A stretch of DNA of 64,000 bases. Origin: Isoetes taiwanensis (taxonomy: Eukaryota; Streptophyta; Lycopodiopsida; Isoetales; Isoetaceae). Below are positions 28,160 through 39,710 of this stretch, piece by piece. The notes below the pieces were generated by a model. That model was not told where the DNA came from and made no database searches. It saw nothing but the letters and a program-made list of their open reading frames with translations. The stretch is taken from the NCBI GenBank assembly GCA_021234155.1, contig JAJEKV010000020.1, positions 818,938 to 882,937 of the forward strand. The letters are read 5' to 3'. Both the position numbers and the translations under genes were made by a program. Position 1 is the stretch's first letter. Each line of letters starts with the position of its first letter.

Positions 28160-28640
28160 AAATAGCAAACATCATAATGTGCACTCCAGATCCACAAATC
28201 TCTAGATTTGATCAGAAGAATTTATTCGAATAAGAGACTTCAGAAAGCAAGATTGAGCACAAACTTCCACTGCAAATACACGGAATAAATCAACTCTTTA
28301 TAAATTGCATTTTATGGGACACAAAGTAGTTTATAGGACCAATTCAAGTGAAACACAACAGACAAAAAAAAGGTGTGATGGAACAACATGGAAAATCAGA
28401 ATTCGCAGACCAGAAAGTTCGAAATAAAAAGCATAAACTTCTAAAGGAAACCTATGGCCTGACAAATATGTACACTAAGAACTAAGACGATAGTTGCAAT
28501 CTCACAAAAAACTAATAATAAATAATATGCAAACTCTTACCGTTTTATATTGTTTGGTCCGTAAAAAATTGTAAGACTGGGCAATTGAAAAAGCTCCATA
28601 TGCCAGTTCCAGCAGCATCAGTCTGGCCTGCCCTGATCCC
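28160..28640. repeat. Direct repeat, copy 1
   Basis: Shares about 380 aligned bases with 29145-29515 (for example AGAAGAATTTATTC.AATAAG, AGCAAGATTGAGCACAAACT, AAGCTCCATATGCCAGTTCC). Copy 2 lacks about 100 bases internally. Copy 1 overlaps the exon-like ORF at 28563-28760. Confidence 0.8.
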
Positions 28641-28760
28641 ATGCAAAGTTCTTTGCCGTTTCTCCAATTCAACAGCAATGGCTAAGAAATCTGACAAGCT
28701 TAATACCAAATCCTGCAACATCTCTTCTATTTCCTCATGGCACTGACTCCAACCTGCTAA
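28563..28760 (-). pseudogene. Exon-like fragment of unknown family
   Basis: A 60-70 codon minus-strand reading frame including CHEEIEEMLQDLVLSLSDFL and AVELEKRQRTLHGIRAG. It looks helical and charged, unlike the surrounding AT-rich noise. No family is recognised. The 5' half is missing from the duplicate at 29452-29515. Confidence 0.25.
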
Positions 28761-29144
28761 CATAAAATTTTTAGAAATAAGAAACTTCAGAAAACATCAT
28801 CCAAACTCCCCCTTCTGCATATCAAGTCAGAACCTATACATTGGCCCAGATCAGCAAACAGCTTGCCATGCTAGGTCTACTATGCTGCTGCGGAACACAT
28901 ATGTGCTCTAATAATCTACAGTGATACACAACATGATATTAAAATTTTCTACGACCATAATCTAATTCAGAATAATAAACTAAGAAAAGTCTTCTTAATG
29001 TCAGGACTTCATTAGTTGTCCGGTCCGTGCTACAGGAAAATACAGAGGAATCCTGGAGCTTGTGATGTTGCTGAGAATGTACATGCTAGGGGGTATTTTC
29101 TAAATATATGATGTGATGAAGCAAGAAATCTACAAACCCAAATA

Positions 29145-29515
29145 CCTATTCTCTGGATTTGATTAGAAGAATTTATTCAAATAAGAGATTTCAGAAAGCA
29201 AGATTGAGCACAAACTTCCACCGCAGTTTATAGGACCAATTCAGGTGAAACACAACAGACAAAAAAGGGTGTGATGGAACAACATGGAAAATCAAAATTC
29301 GCAAACCAGAAAGCTGGAAATAAAAAGCTCAAACTTCTAAAGAAGACAAATATGTACACTAAGAACTAAGACGACAGTTGCAATCTCACAAAAAACTAAT
29401 AATAAATAATATGGAAACTCTTACCCTTTTATATTCTTTGGTCTGATAAAAAATTGTGGAAGACTGGGCAATTGGAAAAGCTCCATATGCCAGTTCCGGC
29501 AGCATCAGTCTGGCC
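29145..29515. repeat. Direct repeat, copy 2
   Basis: Second copy of the sequence at 28160-28640, shorter by internal deletion. Confidence 0.8.
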
Positions 29516-29984
29516 TTTGGCCCATAACAGTAATCAATCTAGCTAGATTAAGAGGTAAATTCAAACAGACCACACCAAGCCTATGAAATACACATCATTT
29601 AATAGCTAGTAAGTCTTTTACTTTGACCTTTGTTGTGCAATCAATAGCAAGAAAGGGATAGCCAATTTTCTATTATCTTTTGTGAGCAATGCATCCTGCT
29701 GTTTGTTGACCAGATATGTGCCTGTAGTAAGAAGAAAACATAATATTAGAGACATCATAACAAACAATACAACAGATGACATAATGAAACAAATACTGTC
29801 AGTACTCTCAATATATTCACATTTGCCAATTGTTGAATTACGTTCATATGAAGACATTTTGAGAAGCCAAAAGGACAATTTGTCTGAGTTAAATGTACAG
29901 TAGTACTTACCCAGAATCTTGTAAATTCACACCTTGGCAGTAGACGTGCCGCCAAAACCTAGGAGTTGCACCTATAGATGAGAA

Positions 29985-30450
29985 AAACCTCTCATCGAAA
30001 GGTGTTGAATTGATCAGGGCTAAATTGCGCCCTCCGGCCGGAGTTGGGCAGAAGATAATTGTTGATGTAATCATTTCCTCCAATAGTCACAGAAACAAGG
30101 GCATTGGCGATAATATTTGCTGCAGATTGGGGACCCACAATAGATGCCAGGTTGTTTTGGTAACGTTGGAACAGAGTAAACTGTTCGGTCATGGGTAATC
30201 TTCTCAACTGCCAGCATTTCTAGAAAGGTCATACGAAATCCTACAAATAAACCCAAAGAGCTAAATCGCAGATCTTACAAATATGCTTCCGGTATCCGTC
30301 AAAATGCCTGCTCCTGCGGATGCAAACTTGTCTCCTCGCAATAGATCTTGGGCTGTCATACCGGGAGACAAAATTGGCAAAACAGAGGCTCTCAGCAACT
30401 TCCATCTGCCACAGGGAGTCGGCAAATCCCAAAAGAGCTAGGCGGATTCT
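29985..30450 (-). pseudogene. GDSL esterase/lipase relic
   Basis: GDSL esterases are secreted plant serine hydrolases. The minus strand encodes, in order, a degraded region near 30450-30430 (LLGFADSLW, where the family has its GDSL serine block); LPILSP and FASAGAGILTDTG near 30390-30285, followed by a GTAAGA donor; and at 30207-29992 MTEQFTLFQRYQNNLASIVG and SVTIGGNDYINNYLLP. The last is the block with the catalytic-site Asn (family GGND motif intact). The sequence between the serine block and FASAG is shortened, and the C-terminal Asp/His block is missing. It is a partial, non-functional copy. Confidence 0.8.
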
Positions 30451-30499
30451 AGCGCCTAGCTCACTAAGACAGGAAAGGAAACAAATTGCATAGTTCAAA

Positions 30500-33400
30500 C
30501 TGGCTTTCTTCTTTTCAAACGCAAGGCCCTAAGATTTCGCAAACGCACATGGATGAGTTGAAAATACAAATTTTGGATGATTGGACTGAATTTGATATCT
30601 CAATGCAAGATGTTTGTCAAGGGCGAGACAGGGGGCTGAGGCAACGGCCATTTGGTTCCTGAGAAGGGGGGAGGTTGCCATAGCCAGAGGCGTGTACCTG
30701 ATTTAGCTTGAATGGAGCTTATGCATGGGAACGGATTATAAATAGAGGAAAGCTCCGATGGGTTTGAACCGAATTGGGTCAAGGGGGGCAGAAACGCGTA
30801 TAAACTTCAACCACGAAACACGTTGTCGGTAGAATGGGATTGAAACGGAAACTGCGCACCTGAGATCCACCAAAATAATAGCAATTAGATAGACGGAATG
30901 CCCAGGTGACATAGATGCTGGAGGAAGCAAGCGCTCCAGTTCTCCCGCTCCGCCTGCTCCAAGCTTTCCGACGGCTCCATTTACTGTTGTGTGGTTATTT
31001 AATAAGTATTAATTCCCTTGCCATCAATTAGCAATTATTAAATGCCTTGCCACGTCACTACATAGCATTTAATGCAATATATGTATATGTGGCAACCCTA
31101 ACGCCCTAGTTGCGTTTACAAAAACGTAACTAATAAACAAAATCTGGGTTAAACACTTTCTTAACATATATAATTCTTAGGGGGGAGATGCATTTGGCAT
31201 ATTCGGTAGATGCTTTCGTCCCGCAAAAGCAGGGGGGCTGCTTCTTGCCTACGATACGACCCAAAAAATGACCCGCATACTAGATTGGTTAAGCACAAAA
31301 CAAGTGTCTTGTGCCCTGTTCATTTGTGGAACCTGCATCCGCCGGAGCCATTTGTGCTCGAAATCTGTTATTGGGATGTTTCTTTTTTCGCTAGCTCTTG
31401 CAATTTCAAGGTTTTTATTGTCTTCTGCCTCTTGAGCAGTTGCTACGATTACATGCGGCGAGCGAATAAGGTGAGGGGTTTTCAATCTTCTATTTTTTGC
31501 CCATCTTTTTGTCCTTACTGTTTTGTGCCCCAGTTACTTATGCTTCCGACTCTATTTTCTAGAATCGAAACCCATGCTTCGCTTCGGACTCTGTTTTTTA
31601 GAATCAAAACCCTTTTCCCTTTTAAAATCGTATATTCTGCCTTTCTGGTTTCGAAGCTATAATATCGGATGTTTACAGATTGCCAGGTAACAGAGCTCGC
31701 CGAAAAGATTCAGATGATTAGGAAACTTCGTCCCTTCTTTTGGCATTTATCGGCACTGCCATAGCTTCTTGAAGGTAAGGATTCGGTCCATGTTCTTTTC
31801 TTTTTCAAATTTTTTTTTTGTTGCCATTAGTAAGCCACAACTTATGGCCATTTTGCCTTGGTTGCATCTGGAAGTAGTTCTTTGTACATTAGAGCAGGAA
31901 TGTTTAGACGAAGGCACGATGAGAATATTTGATCCCATATAATAACCTTTGCAGAATGGATGATGGAGGAGAGAGAGATGTCAGAGGTTGCTACGCTGGC
32001 TTCAAGATGTTTATATTTTACATATTTTAATTGTCATCTTTCCATGAGGTTGCACACATGCTGAACATGATAATTCTAGGATTGCTTGAGAACCTTATTT
32101 AGTTTAGTACAAGGTAATCTTTTCCCACTAAATGCCAGAATGCATTGTTTAGATTTCGATTGAAATGTGTCTACCCAAAGGCATTTGATCGTGCAAATAT
32201 GTTACGAGATTTGATCTCGCTAATTTGTCATACATATGAATATGAAGGCGTTATTGGTGGTGAACCTCGAGCAGTAACCCATGGGGCATAATCATGAACT
32301 CAACCTTCTCCCATGGGGTGTAATCAAGAACTCGACCTTCTGAATAAGTCACTTTGTAAAAGATATTGCATTTCTGTTTCATCTTATTTTGCATGGCCCA
32401 TCTTGACTTCTCCATCCATTGTCTTCTTTCTAATTGAGTTGCGTGTTTCTTTTTACCTCTTGATGGGTCTTGATATCTTGCGGCTATTCAGCCTATTTGT
32501 TAATTTGTATGTTAATCCTATTATAATATTTCATAGTAGTGTCAAAGCTTTGTGCATATATAATACTATTATTATAGTGCTTTTTGCTTTCCATAAGAAG
32601 TTGTTTGAGACGTTGATGCTTTTTAATGATGCCTTGCAAATTCTTCAAACTCTTAGCAAAGGCATTTAGGATTTGCCAAGTGGGTCATCCTCTACAAAAA
32701 GAAAGACCGAGGATCTTTGGTTATATCCGCTCATGGACTCATTGCAAAATAGTGATTTCAGTATTTGAAATGATGAGAAACAAAGATTCAAGATGATGCA
32801 AAAAGAAGTCATTGGTCAAACCTATCCAATATAACATGTTATATTGTCATCAAGGTCTTTGAGTAGGTTGAATTATTTGATGGCATTGTCCTCATCATTT
32901 GAAGAAACGATGCACCGCCTTTTACCTAGTTGGCTCCATTGTACATATTAGTTTTAGTTATTCAACATGACTACATCCTAGACACTTGCCTCCTTTTTAA
33001 CTGGTCTCCACTTTGTGTAGTAGTTTTTGTTATAGAAGGAAATGAGTAAATTTTTCCGCCTCATTCTTTGAAAGTTTTATCTATAAAAACAGGTGAAAGT
33101 AGATTATTGGTTTCTATACATTTTGAATACACGTCATTAACAGTGTAACACAGTTCAAAAACTTGAGCTACGACAATGCAAAATATAACACAAATCTACA
33201 ACTAAAACTGGATGAACACTTATATGAAACTATGAGCCAATGTTTTCATGCTCTCAAGTGAATTCAAAGCAATTACATGTTTGATTTCGGTAAAAAAAAA
33301 ATTTCAGATAAATTCATGGGAGACCTTGGGTGGCCTTCTATAGTATTCCATTTGAAGAAGATGTAAATGATTTGGGCCTCCAATGTGGTTGTTAAATTCT

Positions 33401-33680
33401 CTAAAGACATTCATATGGCCTCCATTGTTATTGTTTGAATCAATAAAGATACATATATATATGGTATGTTTGCCGATCATCTCCCCCTCAAAGGCATTGA
33501 ACATTGGAGCTGATGGTTTTCTCTATAATAGAGGCACAACCATTCTCCTTGACAAATTAGTCCTCATGTTTTAAGTTGAGATAAAATCTCAGCTGTTTGC
33601 AGAGGTGTTACAACAGTAACAGATTGAGGGCATATAAACACCTAGTTTATTATCTCTTGAGCCCAAAGGGAAGAGAAATG
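30500..33680. other. Region without recognised gene
   Basis: Contains a 150-codon + strand ORF at 31210-31662 without recognisable domains and a 118-codon ORF at 32313-32669 that is hydrophobic but unrecognised. Base composition stays AT-rich. I see no RNA genes or element ends. Confidence 0.4.
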
Positions 33681-33682
33681 TT

Positions 33683-33704
33683 CGCGGCGGCCTTGGCCGC
33701 CGCG
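33683..33704. repeat. Perfect GC-only palindrome
   Basis: CGCGGCGGCC, a TT spacer, then GGCCGCCGCG: a perfect 10-bp-arm inverted repeat made only of G and C in AT-rich surroundings. It resembles the subterminal hairpin of a Helitron 3' end, but no CTRR terminus follows within 12 bases on either strand. Confidence 0.9.
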
Positions 33705-33849
33705 ATAAATTTCTTGTACAAATAAACAAAAAAAAAATGATACGGGTAGCGCTAACTAAAGAACAATAATATGACACGTCATCACTGAAAGCCCTTAGAT
33801 TTATTAGAATTAATTAATATAGGCAATTAAAATTGTGCCACCTCATAAC

Positions 33850-35943
33850 TTAGCATTTAATGCATCTAGATAGAATTTAATTTTAATGACTTTCTGACCA
33901 ACGGCAGAGATTAAACCCCTAAATCCAACGGCCGACATCCAAAGCCCCAAATAAGAGGGCTTTTTATCTGGGCCGTCGATCTCGCACATTCGACGGCCCA
34001 GAAGGCGACACCTCAATCTCTACCAAAAGGGGGTTGCTTGGGGTGATTCGAGGTGTCACCATCTGCACCGTCCATCTTAGAGATGGACGGCCGAGATCAA
34101 TCTCTACCAACATGTTGGTAGAGCTCATATAATTGTATATATATGAGTGATAAGAGATAAGAGATATATATATATATATACAAGTGAGTGTACTATAAGG
34201 GAGTACACAAATTTTGAGCCATCCAAACTTAAGATTCTCTTAAGATTCCCCTAGATTCTCAAAGATTATCCCAAATTTTCTCTACATTTCTTAAGATTCT
34301 ATATAAATTCTCTTAGATTCCTTTAGGTTCTATCAAGATTCCCCTAGAAAAACACACTTAGTGTAAAAGATTCCCTAAGATTCCCTTAGATTTTTAGGAT
34401 TCTACAAAGATTCCTCGAGATTTCAAACGTTATCACAAGGATCCTCTAAATTCTTTAGAATTCTATGTAGATTCTCCTAGATTTTGTTAGATTCTATAGA
34501 GATTCCCCTAGAATCTTGAAAATTCCATCAAGATTCCCCTAGATTCTCAAAGATTTTAGCGCTTAGATTCTCGCTAGATTACGAGCCATTCAATGAAGAT
34601 TCTATAAAGATTCACTTAGATTCTTGAAGATTAGGGAAAAAGTATCCTAGATTCTCAAAGATTTAAGGAAGATTCCCTTAAATACTCTTAATCCCATAAG
34701 TTACTTAAGATTCTCTTAAGATTCAACTAGATTCTCAAAGATTATCCCTGCATTTTCCAAGGTTCTATATAGATTCTCTTAGATTCTATCGAGATTCCCC
34801 TACTAAACACACTTATTAATGAAAGATTCCTTAAGATTCCACAAAGCTTCCCTAGATTCTTAAGATTCTATAAAGATCCCTCTAGATTTTGAACTTATCA
34901 CAAGAAACCTCTAGAGTCTCCAAAATTCTATGTGGATTCTCCTAAATTTTGTTAGATTCTATATAGATTCCTTAGATTCTATAGATTTTCAAGGATTCTC
35001 AAAGATTTTATGAAGATGCACTTGATCCTACTAGATTCTCTATGATTCTCTTGAGATTCCCATAAATTCCCTAATTTTGTTGGGGTTCCTCTAGCCTCCT
35101 AAAGATCATCTCAAGATTCCTCTAGATTTCCCATATTTCTATGTAGATTCTCCTAGATTCCCTTAGATTCTATGAAGATTCTTCTACATTCTCAAAGGTT
35201 TTATAAAGATTCCTATAGAATCTCAAAGATTCCCTTGCGATTCTCATAGATTCCCAAAGATTCTCTTGAGCTTCCTTTAAATTCCCTAAAATCCTATGGA
35301 GATTCCCCTAGATTCTTTTAAATTCGCATAGATTCTGTAAAATTCTAAGTTTCCAAAAAGAAACTTAGTATTCGATCACATTAGCTCCAACTCTGAGGAA
35401 CGATGCCAAAGCACCACTCATTGGGAAGTTCTCGTGAGGAGGATCCAATGGTGTGGGTCTCACCTTCATCCGACCCCCTCAAGCAAGTTATCGGCCTTTG
35501 AAGCGATTATAAAAAGAAGCTTCCTAGAAAGTCCATCTATTAATGTTGGTGCCACCTCATTACCTTTTTATTAAATAAGGGTGCCACCTCACCTCTTTTA
35601 ATAAAGAAATTGCAATTTAATAAAAAATTTAATGGTTAGGATTTTTCCTCCCCCTTTTGATCCAACGGTTAAGATTGATTTGCACCAAAAGCACCTTTTA
35701 AGGGACCTTCCTTGCATCTTCCCTTTAAAAAATCAAGGGCCAAGATTTCACACGTGCCCGATCAACGGTTCATGGATGGGGTGCATGGCCCATGCATGGC
35801 CCATGCATGCCCCCCATCAAATCCAAGGGCCATTTAAGTGCCACCTCAAAAATTAGACGGATAGGATTAATCTCTACCCACATTCAACCCCCCATAGGAC
35901 CCATCAAATAATTGTATATATATAAGAGATATATATATATATA
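33850..35943 (+). repeat. GATTC-array element D
   Basis: The fullest member of the family. It holds, in order: CCAACGGCCGACATCC and CAAAGCCCCAAATAAGAGGG (33925-33960); the GGCCGTC palindromes (33965-34110); a TA tract; CAAGTGAGTGTACTATAAGG (34186-34205); a GATTC array (34210-35350); the conserved flank with TGCCACCTCATTACC; GCATGCATGG words; and a closing TA tract up to 35943. Helitron 1 begins immediately after that TA tract. No coding content; the 35632-35856 ORF is a by-product. Confidence 0.85.
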
Positions 35944-35953
35944 CTAGAAAATT

Positions 35954-35970
35954 GCCCACCGTTGGTGGGC
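35954..35970 (-). other. Helitron 1 3' subterminal hairpin
   Basis: A 7-bp GC-rich stem with a 3-base loop, six bases before the terminal CTAG. This is the typical termination signal for rolling-circle transposition. Confidence 0.85.
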
Positions 35971-36399
35971 TTTATGTGTGATTATACGAAGGCAGTTCAA
36001 GCATAAAAAACATTAGTGGTTGTTTGAGCAAGTTCTTGTGTTTGAAATGCAGTAGATGGCAACTTTAATTTGTATGTAAGTTGTCATTCTGAGGTCATTG
36101 TCTGGGTAGACAGGAGCACTTGGTAGTAGGCAGAGGCGCTTTGTATGTGATTATAGTAAGGCAGTTCAAGCATGAGAAACATTAGTGGTTGTTGGAGCAG
36201 CTTCCTATGTTGAAACTGCAATACATCGAAATTGAAATTTAATTAAAATGCAGTTACTTGTTGTGGATATGAAGAATTATGAATTTATACGTATATTATC
36301 TCAAATCTAGTTGAAGTAGAAAATTCTCATTGTATTTTTTTTAGTGTATGGTAAGACGTGATTGTGTAGTGTTTGTGGTTGATGTTAGGATTTGTATTT

Positions 36400-37050
36400 T
36401 GTTTAGTAGATTCGTTGGCATATTGTATGGGATGAACGTCTTGGATTGTATTTTTTGTCGGTCTTGATTCATGTAGTTGTCATGTTGTACAGACAAACGG
36501 AATATATGTGGAATCCATTTTGCTTTTGCTACAATATGTTGGTATAATTTGCCTTCGTTATCCTGGAAATAGATATTGAATTAGATTGTTATTGTTAAAT
36601 AGGTTTGTTTTGTTTAGTAGATTATTTGATTCGTTGGCATATTGTATGGGATGAACGTCTTGGATTGTAATTTTTTGTCGGCCTTGATTCATGTAGTTGT
36701 CATGTTGTACAGACAGTCGGAATATATGTGGAATCCATTTTGCTTTTGCTACAATATGTTGGTATAATTTGCCTTCGTTATCCTGGAAATAGATATTGAA
36801 TTAGATTGTTATTGTTAAATAGGTTTGTTTTGTTTAGTAGATTATTTGATTCGTTGGCATATTGTATGGGATGAACGTCTTGGATTGTAATTTTTTGTCG
36901 GTCTTGATTCATGTAGTTGTCATGTTGTTCAGACAGTCGAAATATATGTGGAATCCATTTTGCTTTTGCTAAAATACGTTGGTATAATTTGCCTTCGTTA
37001 TCCTGGAAATAGATATTGAATTAGCTTGTTATTGTTAAATAGGATTGTTG
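36400..37050. repeat. Three ~220-bp tandem repeats in Helitron 1
   Basis: The word GATGAACGTCTTGGATTGTA starts at about 36431, 36650 and 36870. Each unit also holds ATTCATGTAGTTGTCATGTT and TTGCCTTCGTTATCCTGG. Copies 2 and 3 are nearly identical. Confidence 0.9.
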
Positions 37051-38268
37051 TATAAGGTTTTTTGTAAATCCACTTATTGGATTGTTGGCAGCATATGTGG
37101 AATCTATGTTCTTCCCAAATGCCTTATCTTGCATCAAAGCTCCAATTCATTTATATTTGTGCCTGACTATAACTTGACTATTGCAACTAATTGTTGAGCA
37201 CGCCACCCAGTTAACCTGAGGAGAAATGGAACATGTGCCAATTCGAAAACAATTTGATGAGAACTTGTGCAGGTGGGAATAATCAATAGATGGAAAAAAT
37301 GAAAGTAACAATGCATATTGCTTCAGTGCTCAACCTGAAAAAGCTTATTTCCAACCTCCCCATAGACCTTTCCATCTAGCTTTTGCTTTTTCTATCTGCA
37401 GAATCATTGCTTTCAAGATGTGATGGATATTTAGAGGAAGGTAAGGTCTTATAATGAACAGCTAGAACATCAGTATTAGCTATTTGCAAAGGCACAAAAT
37501 GGAAAGCAATATATGTGATCTGGTGGTACTAAAATGTTGCGGTCAAATTATTCGACAAGTGTATATAGCTGATTAAATGTGGGCACAGATGTATGAAGAT
37601 AATACATGCAATTCATCATAAATTCCTATCAATAGGATTATGCCGTTTAATATTTACAGAAGAATCTGAATTCATGTTGACCTGAGCAAGATAGATGCTG
37701 AATCACTCTATGGGCATTTAGAATCTCTCTGGCCCAAATTCTCTTTCTAAATGCTGAGATCCTATTTCTAAATGCCAGAGAACATTCCATATGTCCAGAT
37801 TCTAATGGATATATGATATCAACAATAGCTAAAAAGCATATGTTGACATCGGGGCGCATTTACCATATGCAGCCCATTCTAGCATAGGTTGAAATTACAG
37901 GATATATATGCTCATAGCTGTTCAAAATATTTAAGAAAGCTAATACATGCATTAAAAGTCAATGGCTAATTTCAGATAAAGATCATTCAAGGAATTTGAC
38001 AGTGCACATTAGAATAATGGTACACTGGCCTGTGGCAAGCAAAGAACAATAAATTCATGGATATGAATAGTATAGCGCAAATAAGTCTTGGAAGAACATA
38101 CCTGATCTCTTGAGAAATCACAGTGATCTCTTGAGAAATCACAGCAACACCTTCCAAAACATTCTTTGAACAAAACATCATAGCACACATCTTTGAAGTC
38201 CTTTTCAAAAATACACAAAACCTGCAAAATGGAGAAAACAATAAGGATAAGGAGAAATCTACGAGTGT

Positions 38269-38481
38269 CAGAAATACACTTGCTAGATGTTCTGCTCCTT
38301 CTTCCGCCTGCACTTCAAGGAGTAAAAGGGACTCTGGTGGAGAACTTACAGCCTGTACACTCAGAATCTGCATGCAGTCATTTGGATCCAGAGATAATAT
38401 GCCAATCGTGCTGTCATACGAACCAACGGCTAAAAACCTAGAACGTTGTCTACCCTCTGGAATAGCTGCTATGTCCAGAGA
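38269..38481 (-). pseudogene. SF3B3: SF3B3 (SF3b130) exon fragment captured in Helitron 1
   Basis: SF3B3 is a beta-propeller subunit of the SF3b complex of the U2 snRNP, needed for branch-site recognition. The minus strand encodes LDIAAIPEGRQRSRFLAVGS, YDSTIGILSLDPNDCMQILS, VSSPPESLLLLEVQA, then EHLASVFL, an unmistakable internal segment of the family. It covers only about 70 of ~1200 residues. Flanking sequence in the same 234-codon ORF is not SF3B3 and is probably intron read-through. Its orientation is the same as the Helitron's. It is a classic Helitron gene-fragment capture and is not expected to be functional. Confidence 0.9.
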
Positions 38482-39109
38482 TAAGAAGTGAATGAGGAAT
38501 ACCTGCTTGAAGAAAAGGAACTCGGCTGCGTTTCTTTGGCAAACCAAATCCGAAAAGATGTGGACGGCGTTTCTGGCAACATGAAATTGATGAAATTCAG
38601 CCGACATGAAATTGAATCTTCTTGTTCTATATTTTACCTGCAACATTATCTTACCAAAATTCCTTTGCCTGGTAGCACAGGATGCAAGCAATCTAAATGG
38701 AATATGGATCCAAATACCTCCCTTGCAGATAAATGCCTTATCCGGAAAGCCACGGGCAAAAAATAATTTCGCCCCCTTTCATCCTATATCCTCTCCTATA
38801 TTATTAAAAACGCTTCAAATTATGCTACATGGCACAATCTAGGGCGTTTGATAGCGGCACAAGCATAAACGGACAAATCTTAGCCTGCTGGTACACCTAG
38901 AGAATGGCTGTGCTGAAAGCTACATAAGCAGGTTATTGAATATAATGAAAAATTTATATTCAAATCATACAAAGAAGGTACTGCTGTGGGGGACTCTCTA
39001 TAGAGCTGAAATTGTATGTCGGCTGCGATTGGTTTTGCCACACAATGGTGAGATATTATATCTTTGACAATCGTTAATGCATGTGCGTGCTAGGAATTGG
39101 ATGGAAGTT

Positions 39110-39710
39110 CTTTGATGGAGAACACATTAGGAGTTATCAAGAAACAATGCTTGGTATAGGGCTGCTCAAAAATAATAAGGAATGTTTCATGGCCACCGAA
39201 GAAGCAATCGCTTCCTTATATAGTCCTGCCCAACTCTGCTTCCTGTTTGCCATATTGCTTGCAGACGGAGCACCTGCAATAACCATGCGGTTACATTTCA
39301 TGACACTCTCATTGCTGATTTGCTAGAACAGTTTAATGGAAATGAGAACCTTGTTTTGAGCATGGCCCTCGGACTTATTGAAGGCACATTACTCCAACAT
39401 GGAATGTGTGGTGCAGTTTCGGCTTGCCTGCAATGCCAATGCACCCTGATTATGCAATTAAGGAACTATTAAAATTTCAAGACAGAGATGAATATGCAAA
39501 GACCAGTATCCAATTGCTTTCACAAATGAACATAAACCAGTTAAGTGCATGGAATCGAGTATTGGATGAGCTCAGATGGTCAGGCAGGAACAGGTAACAC
39601 CTTTTTACTGAATGCTATATGCCTTCATATATGCAGCAAGACAGAAATTGTATTACCCTGTGCAACAACTGGTGTAGCTGCATTGCTATATTCTGGAGGC
39701 AGTTACCTCA
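39110..39710 (+). pseudogene. Helitron helicase (PIF1-like) relic, antisense to its host element
   Basis: The + strand carries pieces of the region just before and including the Walker A motif of a Helitron helicase. 39145-39285 encodes LGIGLLKNNKECFMATEEAI and SPAQLCFLFAILLADGAP. 39297-39412 encodes FHDTLIADLLEQF and ALGLIEGTLLQHGM. 39418-39594 encodes FGLPAMP, YAKTSIQLLSQMNINQLSAW and more. 39598-39705 encodes GTGNTFLLNAICLHI and IVLPCATTGVAALLYSGG. The Walker A lysine is replaced by Asn (GTGNT for GTGKT), and frames shift twice, so it is inactive. It lies on the strand opposite to Helitron 1's own polarity, so it came in as a nested or captured piece. Confidence 0.8.

Noticed and set aside
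31210-31662. 150-codon + strand ORF as a gene
   Set aside because: No domain, no homologous copy in the window and no codon pattern to support it.
33683-33720. Helitron 3' end at the GC palindrome
   Set aside because: No CTRR terminus follows the hairpin at the usual distance on either strand; TTCTTG is the closest.
36400-37050. CRISPR-like array
   Set aside because: The 220-bp units are contiguous tandem repeats without spacers, in plant nuclear DNA.
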